Source of the DNA: Nonomuraea fuscirosea
GTDB lineage: Bacteria > Actinomycetota > Actinomycetes > Streptosporangiales > Streptosporangiaceae
Length of the DNA: 64,000 nucleotides
Direction of reading: 5' to 3'
Assembly (NCBI RefSeq): GCF_003001935.1
Contig: NZ_PVNG01000006.1
Location: 62,001 to 126,000, forward strand
The position numbers and the translations under genes were made by a program. The notes under the pieces are model-generated. The model searched no databases and had not been told where the DNA came from. It was given only the letters and a program-made list of their open reading frames with translations. This document shows positions 40,721 to 49,062 of this stretch, piece by piece; the first letter of the stretch is position 1; each line of letters opens with the position of its first letter.

Positions 40721-41613
40721 GCGGCGGCCTCCTCGGTCTCGTAGTGGCGGAGCATGAGCTCCTCCAGCGTCGGCGGATGGCTGACCAGCGAGCGGATGCC
40801 GAACGTGGTCAGATGCCGGACGGCCGCGTCCAGGTGCTCGGCGTCCACGCTGAAGCTGACACTCCCCGCCCCGGCCCGCGCCCGGTGCACGCCGGGCAGC
40901 CGGTCGAGGCCGGTGACGGGGGAGGCCGTCTCCGCCGCGATCGTCGTCCGCGTCAGATGCCGCAGCCGCGCCAGCGTCCCCGACTCCACCGCCCTGCCGT
41001 CCCTGACGATGGTGATCCGGTCGGCCAGGGTCTCGACCTGGGCCAGGATGTGGCTGGACAGCAGCACGGTGCGCCCGGCGGCCTTCACCTCGGCGACGAC
41101 CTGCTGGAACACCGCCTCCATCAGCGGGTCCAGACCGCTCGTCGGCTCGTCCAGGATGAGCAGCTCGACGTCCGCGGCCAGGGCGGAGACCAGGGCGACC
41201 TTCTGCCGGTTGCCCTTGGAGTAGGTGCGCGCCTTCTTCCGCGGGTCGAGCTCGAACCGCTCGATCAGCTCTCTCTTGCGCCGCTCGTCGATCCCGCCGC
41301 GCAGGCGGCCGAGCACGTCGATGACCTCACCTCCGGTGAGGTTCGGCCACAGTTCGACATCACCGGGTACGTACGCCAGCCGCCGGTGCAGCGCGACGGC
41401 GTCGGCCCAGGGATCGCCGCCCAGCAGCCGGACGGTGCCGGAGGTGGCGCGCACCAGGCCCAGCAGGATGCGGATGGTGGTGGATTTGCCGGCTCCGTTG
41501 GGGCCGAGGAAGCCGTGCACCTCGCCGGTGTTCACGGTGAGGTCGAGGCCGTCGAGCGCGCGGGCGGGCCCGAATGTCTTGACGAGTCCTGAGACGGTGA
41601 TGGCAGGGGTCAT
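40717..41613 (-). CDS. ABC exporter ATP-binding protein, DrrA-like
   Basis: A 298-aa ATPase. Walker [11 protein letters not shown] near residue 38, signature region [16 protein letters not shown] (the usual LSGGQ is replaced by YSKGN, as in this subfamily), Walker [14 protein letters not shown] and the H-loop LLSSHIL are visible. The C-terminal ~90 residues are the DrrA-type extension. It drives the 537-aa permease. The start ATG lies 27 bp from the end of the SDR gene upstream, so all three may form one transcript. Confidence 0.92.
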   Translation of the reverse strand: MTPAITVSGLVKTFGPARALDGLDLTVNTGEVHGFLGPNGAGKSTTIRILLGLVRATSGTVRLLGGDPWADAVALHRRLAYVPGDVELWPNLTGGEVIDVLGRLRGGIDERRKRELIERFELDPRKKARTYSKGNRQKVALVSALAADVELLILDEPTSGLDPLMEAVFQQVVAEVKAAGRTVLLSSHILAQVETLADRITIVRDGRAVESGTLARLRHLTRTTIAAETASPVTGLDRLPGVHRARAGAGSVSFSVDAEHLDAAVRHLTTFGIRSLVSHPPTLEELMLRHYETEEAAA

Positions 41614-41640
41614 GGGTGGTTCTCCGATGGGGAGGGCGGT

Positions 41641-42564
41641 TCATAGCAGCGGGGCGGTGACGCGGGCGTCGAAATCCCGGTCGGTGAGGGATTTGCGGAG
41701 GTTGAGGAGTGCTTCGGCCTGCCATCCGACGACGTAGCGGGTCTGCGGCCGGTCCGCCTCGACGGCCCGCCGGATCACCTCCGCCACCACGACCGGGTCG
41801 GTCGCTCGGAACGCCGGGCCGTCCACGTCCGCTTGCGCGTTCGTGTGCGTTTCCGCGTCGGCTTGCGCGTCCGTCTGTGCCTCCGCGATCGTCTGCGCCT
41901 CGGCCGCGCGTGCCATCGCCTCGGCCATCCGGCTGTAGGCGCCGTGCCCGGAGACCTCCCGCAGTTGCCGGGCGGCCCCCGCCTCGAAGCCGGTCCTGAT
42001 GACGCCGGGCCGGATGACGACCACGTCGACGCCGAACTGCTCCACCTCCATCCGGAGTGTGTCCGAGAAGGCCTCGAGTGCGTGCTTGGAGGCGTAGTAC
42101 CAGGCGCCGAGCGGCAGGGCGATCACGCCGCCGATCGACGATACGTTGACGATCGTGCCCGACCCGCGCAGCCGCATCCCCGGCAGCACGAGCTGAGCCA
42201 GCCGCGCCGGAGCGAGCACGTTGACCTCGAACAGATCACGCGCCATGGCAACCGGCGTGTCCTCGGCCGCGCCGTGGACGACCGCTCCGGCGTTGTTGAC
42301 CAGCACGTCGATCCGCCCGTGCCGGTCCAGTAGGGTGCTGACGACGCGCTGGAGGTCGTCCTCCTCGGTGACGTCCAGCGGCAGCGCGTATCCTCCCGCT
42401 GCCACGATCGGCGTCATCCTGGGTACGCGGCGGGCGGCGCCGTACACGATGTGGCCCGCGCGCAGGAGCTCCAGCGCGGTGGCCAGCCCGATGCCGGACG
42501 AGGCGCCGGTGACGAGGCACACCCGGCCGGCCTTCTCCCGGACGCCGGTGCGGTGCGATGCCAT
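41641..42564 (-). CDS. short-chain dehydrogenase/reductase with repeat insertion
   Basis: A 307-aa SDR enzyme. TGASSGIGLATALELLRAG binds NAD(P), NNAG is the structural motif, and S-(12)-YYASK is the catalytic Ser/Tyr/Lys set. Residues about 215-250, in the substrate-lid region, are an Ala/Gln/Asp repeat (AEAQT, DAQADAET) not seen in relatives. ATG 42564 follows GGGAGG by five bases. It is the first gene of the unit with the exporter genes and is divergent from the MarR-like regulator. Confidence 0.88.
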   Translation of the reverse strand: MASHRTGVREKAGRVCLVTGASSGIGLATALELLRAGHIVYGAARRVPRMTPIVAAGGYALPLDVTEEDDLQRVVSTLLDRHGRIDVLVNNAGAVVHGAAEDTPVAMARDLFEVNVLAPARLAQLVLPGMRLRGSGTIVNVSSIGGVIALPLGAWYYASKHALEAFSDTLRMEVEQFGVDVVVIRPGVIRTGFEAGAARQLREVSGHGAYSRMAEAMARAAEAQTIAEAQTDAQADAETHTNAQADVDGPAFRATDPVVVAEVIRRAVEADRPQTRYVVGWQAEALLNLRKSLTDRDFDARVTAPLL

Positions 42565-42924
42565 CACGCCTCCCACGTCACGGCATGGACGCCTCCGGTA
42601 GCGGGAAGGCGACGCCGACGTACCCGCGTGAGTATGGGAGGAGGATCGAAGGGGCACTCCGCCGCACGCCCGATCGGTGGCGCGGACGCCAGGTGTGACT
42701 GGGTCATCTCGCTTCTTTTCTGCGGGAACGGCCATCGTTCACGCACCGGGAAAGCTACGTCCGCGTTCGAGCCGGCGGCAACGTACTGACGATGTATTCC
42801 CAGCTCAAAGCGGACTGATTGGCGCAACGACGTTGCCGCCGAACGCAACAACCGCCCGCCGCGTGTCGCAACGACCTTCGAACGGCGACATACTCGGCTC
42901 GGCAGCGTCGATCGGGAGGGGCTC
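42565..42924. promoter_or_regulatory. divergent regulatory region with long inverted repeat
   Basis: This 360-bp gap has no gene. GGCGGCAACGT at 42774-42784 is exactly complementary to ACGTTGCCGCC at 42830-42840, 45 bp apart. GCAACGACGTT and CGCAACAACC lie nearby. This may be a split operator for the regulator starting at 42925. The regulator ATG is preceded by GGGAGGGG. Confidence 0.5.
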
Positions 42925-43668
42925 ATGCCTGGAGGCCATCTGACGTACGAGGACCGCCGCGCGATCGCCGACGGGCTGGCCGAAGGGCTCCCCTACGCGG
43001 AGATCGCCCGTCGCCTCGGACGGCCGAGATCCACCATCGGCCGGGAGATCGCCCGCAACGGCGGGCCGCACGGCTACCACGCGGCCAGGGCGCAGCAGGC
43101 GACCACCTGGCGAGCCCGCCGCCGTCCCACCCCGCCACTGCCGCCGGCCGCCGCCGGTGATCCCCGAGGACACGAGCACGGCGGACACGAGGTCACAGGG
43201 CGCGACCCGGGGGCGGTGCGCGCGTACGAGCAGAAGCTCACCGGCCTGCTGGCGGGAGGCTGGCCACCGATGGCGGCCAAGGTGATGGTCTGCCTGCTCA
43301 CCAGCGACAGCGGGAACATGACCGTGGCCGACCTGATCGAACGGCTGCGGGTGAGCCCCGCGTCGATCTCCAAGGCGGTCGGCGCGCTGGAACAGCTGGG
43401 ACTCCTCAAGCGCGAGCGTGACAACCGGCGCGAGCGGTACCGCATCGACGACGACGTCTGGTACCGCGCCTGGCTGGTGGGCACCCGGTCGATGGCGCTG
43501 TGGGCGGCCACCGTCAGGGAGGGCGCGGACGTGCTCGGCGCGGACACCCCGGCCAGCACCAGACTCCTGACCGCGAGCCGCTTCTTCCAGCTGCTCAGCG
43601 ACGACATGGCCGCCTCCGCCGAACACTACAGAACCGCCTTCGCCGGCTCCTGGAGCCCCACTTCCTGA
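42925..43668 (+). CDS. transcriptional regulator: IS30-like HTH fused to MarR/GbsR-type winged helix
   Basis: A 247-aa protein. Residues 1-50 (GGHLTYEDRRAIADGLAEGL, IARRLGRPRSTIGREIARNG) match the HTH_38 DNA-binding domain of IS30 transposases. After a Pro/His/Gly-rich linker, residues about 90-180 form a MarR/GbsR winged helix (GNMTVADLIERLRVSPASIS, KAVGALEQLGLLKRE). No DDE catalytic domain is present, so it is a regulator and not a transposase. It is divergent from the SDR-exporter unit, its likely target. Confidence 0.85.
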   Translation: MPGGHLTYEDRRAIADGLAEGLPYAEIARRLGRPRSTIGREIARNGGPHGYHAARAQQATTWRARRRPTPPLPPAAAGDPRGHEHGGHEVTGRDPGAVRAYEQKLTGLLAGGWPPMAAKVMVCLLTSDSGNMTVADLIERLRVSPASISKAVGALEQLGLLKRERDNRRERYRIDDDVWYRAWLVGTRSMALWAATVREGADVLGADTPASTRLLTASRFFQLLSDDMAASAEHYRTAFAGSWSPTS

Positions 43669-44047
43669 CCCACGACGCCACCGCCCCCTTCCAGCCGATC
43701 CCCGTCTCCTGCCGTCGCACGGGCCCGCCCCCCGGGTGCGTCGGCCACCGAGGTTCACCGGCCGCGTTCGCTACCGAGGTGCACCGGGTGCGTCGGCCAT
43801 CCAGGTTCGCCGGCCGCGTTCGCTAGGGAGGTTCACCAGGTGCGTTGGCTACCCAGGTCCACATCGTCCTGGCCGCGGGTCTACGTCCGGCCCGAAACGG
43901 CTATCCCTGCGCCCGTCCGCTCTCGACCTGAGTCCGATGACCGGCCGATCCCGCCTGCGATGTAATCGATCGCATGATCGAGTTCGACCACATCGGCGCA
44001 TGCGCCGACCTCCTTCCCCCCGCCACCGCCGTCCAAGGCGGGCCGGC
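43669..44047. repeat. intergenic 52-bp tandem repeat (2.4 copies)
   Basis: Units beginning GGGTGCGTCGGCCA and containing GGCCGCGTTCGCTA start at 43734, 43786 and 43838 (partial), an exact 52-bp period. They follow the regulator gene. The rest of this 379-bp gap holds no gene or obvious promoter before the esterase-like lipoprotein. Confidence 0.8.
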
Positions 44048-45316
44048 ATGAGGGCCCGGCCGTTCCGCAAACTCGCGGCCATCATCCTGAGCGGCCTGAC
44101 CGGCGCGTCGGCGGCGGCCGGCTGCGGGGGAGCGGACACCTCCGGGGTGACAGCCGCCGACGTGGTCCCCCTCGACCAGGCGCCACTCTCCGACGCCGCG
44201 CCCGCCCGCGTGGTCGGGATCGGCGAGGCGACCCACGGCAACAAGGAGTTCGTCAGAACCCGGCTGCTGGTCATCCAGCGGCTGGTGCGCGACCACGGCT
44301 TCCGCACCGTCGCCATCGAGGCCGACTTCGGCGGTACGGCCGTGGCCGGCGACTACGTCATGGGTGGCGAGGGCAGCGCGGAGGGCGCGGCGAAGGCGCT
44401 CGGGTTCGACCTCTACCGCACCCGCGAGACGGCCGACCTGATCAAGTGGATCCACGACCACAACGCCGCCGCCGACGACCGCGACAAGATCCGCCTCTAC
44501 GGCTTCGACATGCAGCGTTACGACCGCAACAAGGAACGGCTGCTGCGCTATCTCGCCAAGGTCGACCCCGCCCTGAGACGCGAGGCGGAGACGTCGCTGG
44601 CCGACCTCACCGACGCCACCCGGACCACCCAGGACCCGAAGAAGACCGCCGCCGCTGCCAGCGCCGCAGGCCGGCTCGTCACCACGATGAGGGCCGGGCG
44701 GGAGCGGTACGTGAAAGCGAGCTCCGCGCAGTCGTACGCGCCGGCCCTGCACCACGCCGAGACGATCTGGCGCGGCGCGCGACTGCAGACCTCGGGCAAC
44801 GACTACGCCGCCAAACGGGACGCCTGGATGGCCGGGAGCATCGGGTGGATCGCCGACACCGAGGCGGCCCAGGGACGCAAGAAGATCATCGTGGCCGGGC
44901 ACAACGGTCACATCGACAAGAGCGGCGCGGCGTTCCCGTTCCAGTCGATGGGGCAGCGGCTGGCCAAGACCTACGGCGGCGGCTACTTCGCGATCGGCAC
45001 CGAGTTCGGCAGGAGCACCTTCATCAGCAAGGACGAGGACTCAGGCGCACGCAAACGCTTCACCGTCAGCCACGACGCACCTGTGGCCAAGCTGTTCGGC
45101 GGCGAGCCGATGGGCTACGTGAACCTCGCGCAGGCCTCCGCCGACCCGGGCAACCGTGAGCTGCTCACCTCGAAGATCAGGATGGGCAGCGTCGGCGACG
45201 GCTTCCGCTCGGCCTACAGCTCCATCCTCTGGGCGTACACAGTGGAGATGGTGCCCGCCAAGTCCTACGACGCCCTGATCTATGTACCAGAGGCAAGCCC
45301 GGTGACCCCGCTGTGA
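44048..45316 (+). CDS. erythromycin esterase-family lipoprotein
   Basis: A 422-aa protein with a lipoprotein leader (SAAAG-C near residue 25). The family's three conserved blocks are intact: VGIGEATHGNKEF, TVAIEADFGG and VAGHNGHI, which supply the histidines and glutamate of the active site. Erythromycin esterases (EreA/B/C) hydrolyse macrolide lactones, but many members lack that activity, so a resistance role is not established. Extracellular anchoring is unusual compared with cytoplasmic Ere enzymes. ATG 44048 has only a weak AAGGCGGG upstream. Confidence 0.85.
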   Translation: MRARPFRKLAAIILSGLTGASAAAGCGGADTSGVTAADVVPLDQAPLSDAAPARVVGIGEATHGNKEFVRTRLLVIQRLVRDHGFRTVAIEADFGGTAVAGDYVMGGEGSAEGAAKALGFDLYRTRETADLIKWIHDHNAAADDRDKIRLYGFDMQRYDRNKERLLRYLAKVDPALRREAETSLADLTDATRTTQDPKKTAAAASAAGRLVTTMRAGRERYVKASSAQSYAPALHHAETIWRGARLQTSGNDYAAKRDAWMAGSIGWIADTEAAQGRKKIIVAGHNGHIDKSGAAFPFQSMGQRLAKTYGGGYFAIGTEFGRSTFISKDEDSGARKRFTVSHDAPVAKLFGGEPMGYVNLAQASADPGNRELLTSKIRMGSVGDGFRSAYSSILWAYTVEMVPAKSYDALIYVPEASPVTPL

Positions 45317-45566
45317 CCGGCCCCTGACAAAGCCGCCTGCGTACCTGAACCAAGACGCTGCTGACAGACCGGTAATAACGGGTGATCTCGGCCTCGGGCA
45401 GTTTCGCACTCAGGGCTGGATGGACCAGATAGTCGCAGTGATTCGCGTTGCCTTCCAGCAGCCCACCATCCTCGCCTCGGCCCGCAGATCGGAAGTGGGG
45501 TCAACCGGTCACCAGCCGGCTGGTCGCCGGTGATCTGGTCAGGCCGAGGTGGGTCGGCAGTGGAGG
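45317..45566. other. gap with a coding-like fragment on the minus strand
   Basis: Less GC-rich than its surroundings. The minus strand reads LLEGNANHCDYLVHPALSAK and then LPEAEITRYYRSVSSVL without a stop, between about 45480 and 45340, in a frame with no start. It may be a gene remnant; I do not recognise it. No other feature was seen here. Confidence 0.25.
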
Positions 45567-46175
45567 CTATCGGGAGGGGAGTGGCTGGGCGGCGGGCTCG
45601 GCGTGCAGGCCGTCGATGAAGAAGGAGAGGCAGCGGCGCCACATGCCCGGTGCCGTGTCCATCGACTCCCGGATGACCTGCGACATCGCCCAGACCAGGG
45701 TGACCAGGTCCTGGACGTCGAAGTCGGCGCGGAGCCGGCCGGCGGCCTTGGCGCGTTCGATGATGCGTTCGACGTCCCCCAGGCCGCCGCCGCAGGCCTG
45801 GCTCATGTCGGTGCTCAGCGAGAAGCTCTGCACCATGGCGTCGTTGAGGCTGTGATCCTCGGCCTGCAACGTGAAGATCCCCTCCAGCAGGCCGACGAAC
45901 CCGGACCACGGGTCGGGGTCGGCCAGGGCGGAGGCGTTGATCTCCTCCAGCGCGGCCAGCCGCTGGGGGAGGATCGCCTCCAGCAGTGCCTCCCGGGTGG
46001 GGAAGTGGTTGTAGAGCGTGCCGATACTGACCCCGGCGCGGCGGGCGATGTGTTCCAGGGGCGCGTCGAGGCCGCGTTCGGCGAAGGTCTGGGCGGCTGC
46101 GACCAGCAGTTTGTCGCGGTTGCGCGCGGCATCCGACCGCAGCGGCTTCGATTCGGCTGCCATGCCCTCCATCAT
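45567..46175 (-). CDS. TetR-family transcriptional regulator
   Basis: A 202-aa repressor-type protein. The N-terminal HTH (residues about 15-65) contains TFAERGLDAPLEHIARRAGV and SIGTLYNHFPTREALLEAIL, the classic TetR recognition helix. The C-terminal domain is for ligand binding and dimerisation. It is divergent from an SDR-like gene, with two matching operator-like sites between them, so it probably represses both. The start may be either of two ATGs near 46175; neither has a strong ribosome binding site. Confidence 0.9.
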   Translation of the reverse strand: MMEGMAAESKPLRSDAARNRDKLLVAAAQTFAERGLDAPLEHIARRAGVSIGTLYNHFPTREALLEAILPQRLAALEEINASALADPDPWSGFVGLLEGIFTLQAEDHSLNDAMVQSFSLSTDMSQACGGGLGDVERIIERAKAAGRLRADFDVQDLVTLVWAMSQVIRESMDTAPGMWRRCLSFFIDGLHAEPAAQPLPSR

Positions 46176-46181
46176 ACGAAA

Positions 46182-46240
46182 TCGAGGACACCCTCAAGTT
46201 CCGTGGTACGGTCTGGAGAGAAAGTTGAGGCAACCCTCGA
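46182..46240. promoter_or_regulatory. paired TetR-type operators
   Basis: TCGAGG-ACAC-CCTCAA (46182-46197) and TTGAGG-CAAC-CCTCGA (46225-46240) are the same site in opposite orientation, differing only in the 4-bp centres. Their flanks AAA and TTT also mirror each other. They sit between the divergent tetR and SDR genes. Confidence 0.8.
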
Positions 46241-46260
46241 TTTAGTTGAAGGGGATAGTC

Positions 46261-46986
46261 ATGTCCACAGCAGCAAGAAAGACCATCGTCGTCATCGGGG
46301 CCGGACCCGGGCTCGGCCTGTCCGTGGCGCACCGGTTCGGACGCGAGGGGTACGCCGTGGCGCTCGTCTCCCGCAGCGCAGATCGCCACCCCGGATACGT
46401 GGCGTCCCTGGCCGAGGCGGGCATCGAGGCGGCCGGCTTCGCCGCCGACGTGCACGACCGCGACCGGCTGCACGGCGCGCTCGACGAGATCGCCGAACGG
46501 TTCGGGACGATCGACGTCGTCTACTACGGCCCGGGGGCCGCCGACCCGTCCGCCTGGCCGGAACCGATCACCGAGACCACCCAGGCGCAGGCCAGGGAGG
46601 CGATGGAGCTGCTCTATCCGGCGATCGACGTGGTCGCCAAGGTGCTGCCGGGCATGCTCGCCAGGGGAGAGGGCGGGCTGCTGTTCGCCGGCGGCCTCAG
46701 CGCCGTCATGCCGATGCCGGCACTCGGCGGCCTGGCCCTCGCCTCGGCGGCACTGCGCAACTACGGGCTGACGCTCAACGCGGCCCTGGCCGAACAGGGC
46801 GTGTACGCCGGAAACCTGATCATCGGAGGGCTGATCGAACGAGGCGACATCTACCAGCTGGTCGCCTCCCAGCCCGAACGTTTCGGCGGCCAGATCCGCT
46901 CCCTGGACCCGGACACGCTCGCGGACGGCGCCTGGGAGCTCTTCACCAAGCGCGACCGCCCGGAGACGACGTTCAGCGCATTCTGA
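46261..46986 (+). CDS. SDR-fold oxidoreductase lacking the usual Tyr-Lys pair
   Basis: A 241-aa Rossmann-fold protein. VVIGAGPGLGLSVAHRFGRE is the dinucleotide-binding motif, and AADVHDRDRL corresponds to the adenine-contact DV(x) strand. Where classical SDRs have Ser then YxxxK, this protein reads AGGLSAVMPMPALGGLALAS, keeping a serine but no tyrosine or lysine. It may be a binding or regulatory protein or use a different mechanism. ATG 46261 follows GAAGGGG. It is regulated with the divergent tetR gene. Confidence 0.82.
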   Translation: MSTAARKTIVVIGAGPGLGLSVAHRFGREGYAVALVSRSADRHPGYVASLAEAGIEAAGFAADVHDRDRLHGALDEIAERFGTIDVVYYGPGAADPSAWPEPITETTQAQAREAMELLYPAIDVVAKVLPGMLARGEGGLLFAGGLSAVMPMPALGGLALASAALRNYGLTLNAALAEQGVYAGNLIIGGLIERGDIYQLVASQPERFGGQIRSLDPDTLADGAWELFTKRDRPETTFSAF

Positions 46987-47841
46987 CCCTGGAAAGATCG
47001 GCTGCGGCTGGGGTGGCGGAGCGCTGTCTCGGCTGGTCGTCCACGGCTCCCGTTGCTCAGGTGCGGGTCCGTCGGTCGTGCAGGGCTTCGTTCGTCAGTC
47101 GTGGCCTCCGCGGGTTGCGTGCCGCCTCTTTCGGCGATGCGCTGCCTTCGTCGATCAGGTGGAGCCCGCCCATCGGGTACGTGTCCGCCGGTCAGGAGCG
47201 GGTCGGTGAATGAGGTGCGGCCCGGCGGTCGTGGAGTGCCTGTGCCGGTCGGGAGCGGCTGGTTCGATGGGGTGGGGGGGTTGGCGGTCAGGCGCTGCCT
47301 CGGCCAGGCGTCGCGACCTCCGCTGAGCAGGCGTGGCACCGCCGATCGCGCACGGCTCCGTCGATCAGGTGCGGCCGCTGCAGGCCGTGCTCCGTCTTCG
47401 CCGAGCGGGGTTGGCGTTGTCGGTCAGGCGCGCCCCCGGTCGTGCACGGCCTTCGTCGATGGGCGGTGCGCGCCGATCAGGCACACCGTCTTCGTCAATC
47501 GATGGGGCGCGGCCTCCTCGATCGTGCGTCGCCCCGCCGATCAGGTGCGGCACTCCGCTGATCGTGTGGGACCCCCGGTTGTGTGGCACCCCCGGTTGTG
47601 CGGCCCCCGGTTGTGCGCACTCCGCTGGTCGTGCGGCCCCCCGGTCGTGCGGCCCCCGCCGATCGTGCACCGCCTTCGAAGATCGCTTGTCGGATCAGAA
47701 GGGGCCGCTCGTTGTGGTTCACGTGGCCTGCTCGGTGGCCGGGGGCGCTCGCTGGGGTCCGAGAAGCGGTTGCCGTCGGCGGTGCGTAGGTCGCAGGACT
47801 GGAGATGGCCGCCGGCGTGCCGATGTCGCGGCGGCGTGCGT
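46987..47841. other. 855-bp non-coding region of degenerate repeats
   Basis: No gene is supported. Short motifs such as GATCAGGTGCGGC, GATCGTGC, CCCCCGGTTGTG and CTTCGTCGAT recur irregularly, especially at 47340-47660. Open frames on both strands are Arg/Pro-rich translations of these repeats without start signals. Confidence 0.6.
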
Positions 47842-48900
47842 TCAGGGGCGTAGGAGCGGCAAAAGCTGCGATCCCTGGCGGGTGATCTCGGGCAAGTAAG
47901 GGGTGTCGGAGAGGATGAAGTGGGTGATGCCGAGGGACTGGTAGCGGCGGAGTGACTTGGCCACGTCCTCGGCCGACCCCACCAGCCACGTCGTCCCCGC
48001 TCCGCCCGCCCCGTACCGGCCGGGCGCCGTGTAGAGGTTGTCGTCGAGGACGTCGCCCCGTGCGGCCAGGTCCAGCAGTCGTTGCTGGCCGACGGCGGCG
48101 CGCCAGTTCGGGTCGCGCGGGATGTGGCCCTGCGCCAGTTGTGCGACCTTGGCCTCGGCGTCGGCCCAGGCCTGCTCGGTGGTGTCGCGTACCAGCGTGG
48201 TGATGCGCAGCCCGAACTCCAGCGGGGCGTGCTCGCGCCCGACCTCCTCGCTGAGCCGCTTGAGCCGCTCGATCCGCTCGCCGACCCCGTCGAGCGGCTC
48301 GCCCCAGAAGAGCTGCACGTCGGCCTCGGCGGCGCTCACCCGTTCGGCCGCCTCAGAGGCGCCGCCGAAGTAGAGCGGAGGATGCCGGCGCTCGCCCCGG
48401 ACGACCGGGCGCGGCGCCACGGTGGAGTCGGTGACGCCGAAGTGCTCCCCGTGGTAGGTGACGTTCTCCTCGGTCCACAATCTGCGCACGATCCGGATGA
48501 ACTCTCTGGTACGGGCGTAGCGGTGGGCCTGGTCGCCTTCGCAGTCGCCGTACGCGGCCAGATTGTCCTTGCCCGAGACGATGTTGACCAGCACCCGCCC
48601 CTCGCTCATGTGGTCGAGGGTCGCGGCGGCCGAGGCGAACTTGGCCGGATGCCAGTAACCGGGCCGCACCGCGATCAGCGGCTGGAACGTCGTCGTCCGC
48701 GCGGCCAGCGCGGTCGCGACCGTGAACGTGTCGGGCCGCCCCCACCCGGTGCCGAGCAGCGCCCCGTCCCAGCCGTGCCGTTCGAGAGCCAGGGCGTGAC
48801 TCGTGAGGGTCGGCAAGCTGTCGTGGTCCTCGACGACGTCGTCGCCCCGGTGGCCGGGCTGCGCCTGGTTCGGGATGTACCAGAGGAACGTGGGACTCAT
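47842..48900 (-). CDS. LLM-class flavin-dependent monooxygenase, SsuD-like
   Basis: A 352-aa TIM-barrel enzyme related to alkanesulfonate monooxygenase. LLGTGWGRPDTFTVATALA, LIAVRPGYWHPAKFASAAAT and VNIVSGKDNLAAYGDCEGD match the flavin- and substrate-binding regions of SsuD. It would use reduced FMN and oxygen, requiring a flavin reductase that is not encoded nearby. ATG 48900 follows GGAG by six bases. It is divergent from an MFS transporter that may import its substrate; the real substrate could be a sulfonate or another compound. Confidence 0.88.
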   Translation of the reverse strand: MSPTFLWYIPNQAQPGHRGDDVVEDHDSLPTLTSHALALERHGWDGALLGTGWGRPDTFTVATALAARTTTFQPLIAVRPGYWHPAKFASAAATLDHMSEGRVLVNIVSGKDNLAAYGDCEGDQAHRYARTREFIRIVRRLWTEENVTYHGEHFGVTDSTVAPRPVVRGERRHPPLYFGGASEAAERVSAAEADVQLFWGEPLDGVGERIERLKRLSEEVGREHAPLEFGLRITTLVRDTTEQAWADAEAKVAQLAQGHIPRDPNWRAAVGQQRLLDLAARGDVLDDNLYTAPGRYGAGGAGTTWLVGSAEDVAKSLRRYQSLGITHFILSDTPYLPEITRQGSQLLPLLRP

Positions 48901-48911
48901 CAGCGGCTCCA

Positions 48912-48940
48912 AAACCTACTCTACATGTAGGTTTAGTATA
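48912..48940 (-). promoter_or_regulatory. inverted repeat and -10 upstream of the SsuD-like gene
   Basis: AAACCTAC (48912-48919) and GTAGGTTT (48927-48934) form a perfect 8-bp inverted repeat with a 7-bp centre, inside which CTACATGTAG is itself palindromic. TATACT, a good -10 on the minus strand (48940-48935), abuts it. A repressor bound here would block transcription of the monooxygenase. Confidence 0.7.
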
Positions 48941-49062
48941 AAAGGCGGTGAGGTTGCCGCAAGAGGTCGTGGCGGTCGGCGGCAGCGATCCGACGGCCGG
49001 ATGCTTACCGGACTCCACCCCAGGGGAATGCCCTGAGCAGGCCTTATGGGAGGACGAGCAGG

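Noticed and set aside
42925..43080. IS30 transposase
   Set aside because: Only the HTH domain is present, joined to a MarR-type regulator. There is no DDE catalytic domain and no terminal inverted repeats.
44048..45316. Certain macrolide-resistance gene
   Set aside because: Family motifs are present, but many erythromycin-esterase homologues do not act on macrolides and this one is a lipoprotein; resistance is not supported by sequence alone.
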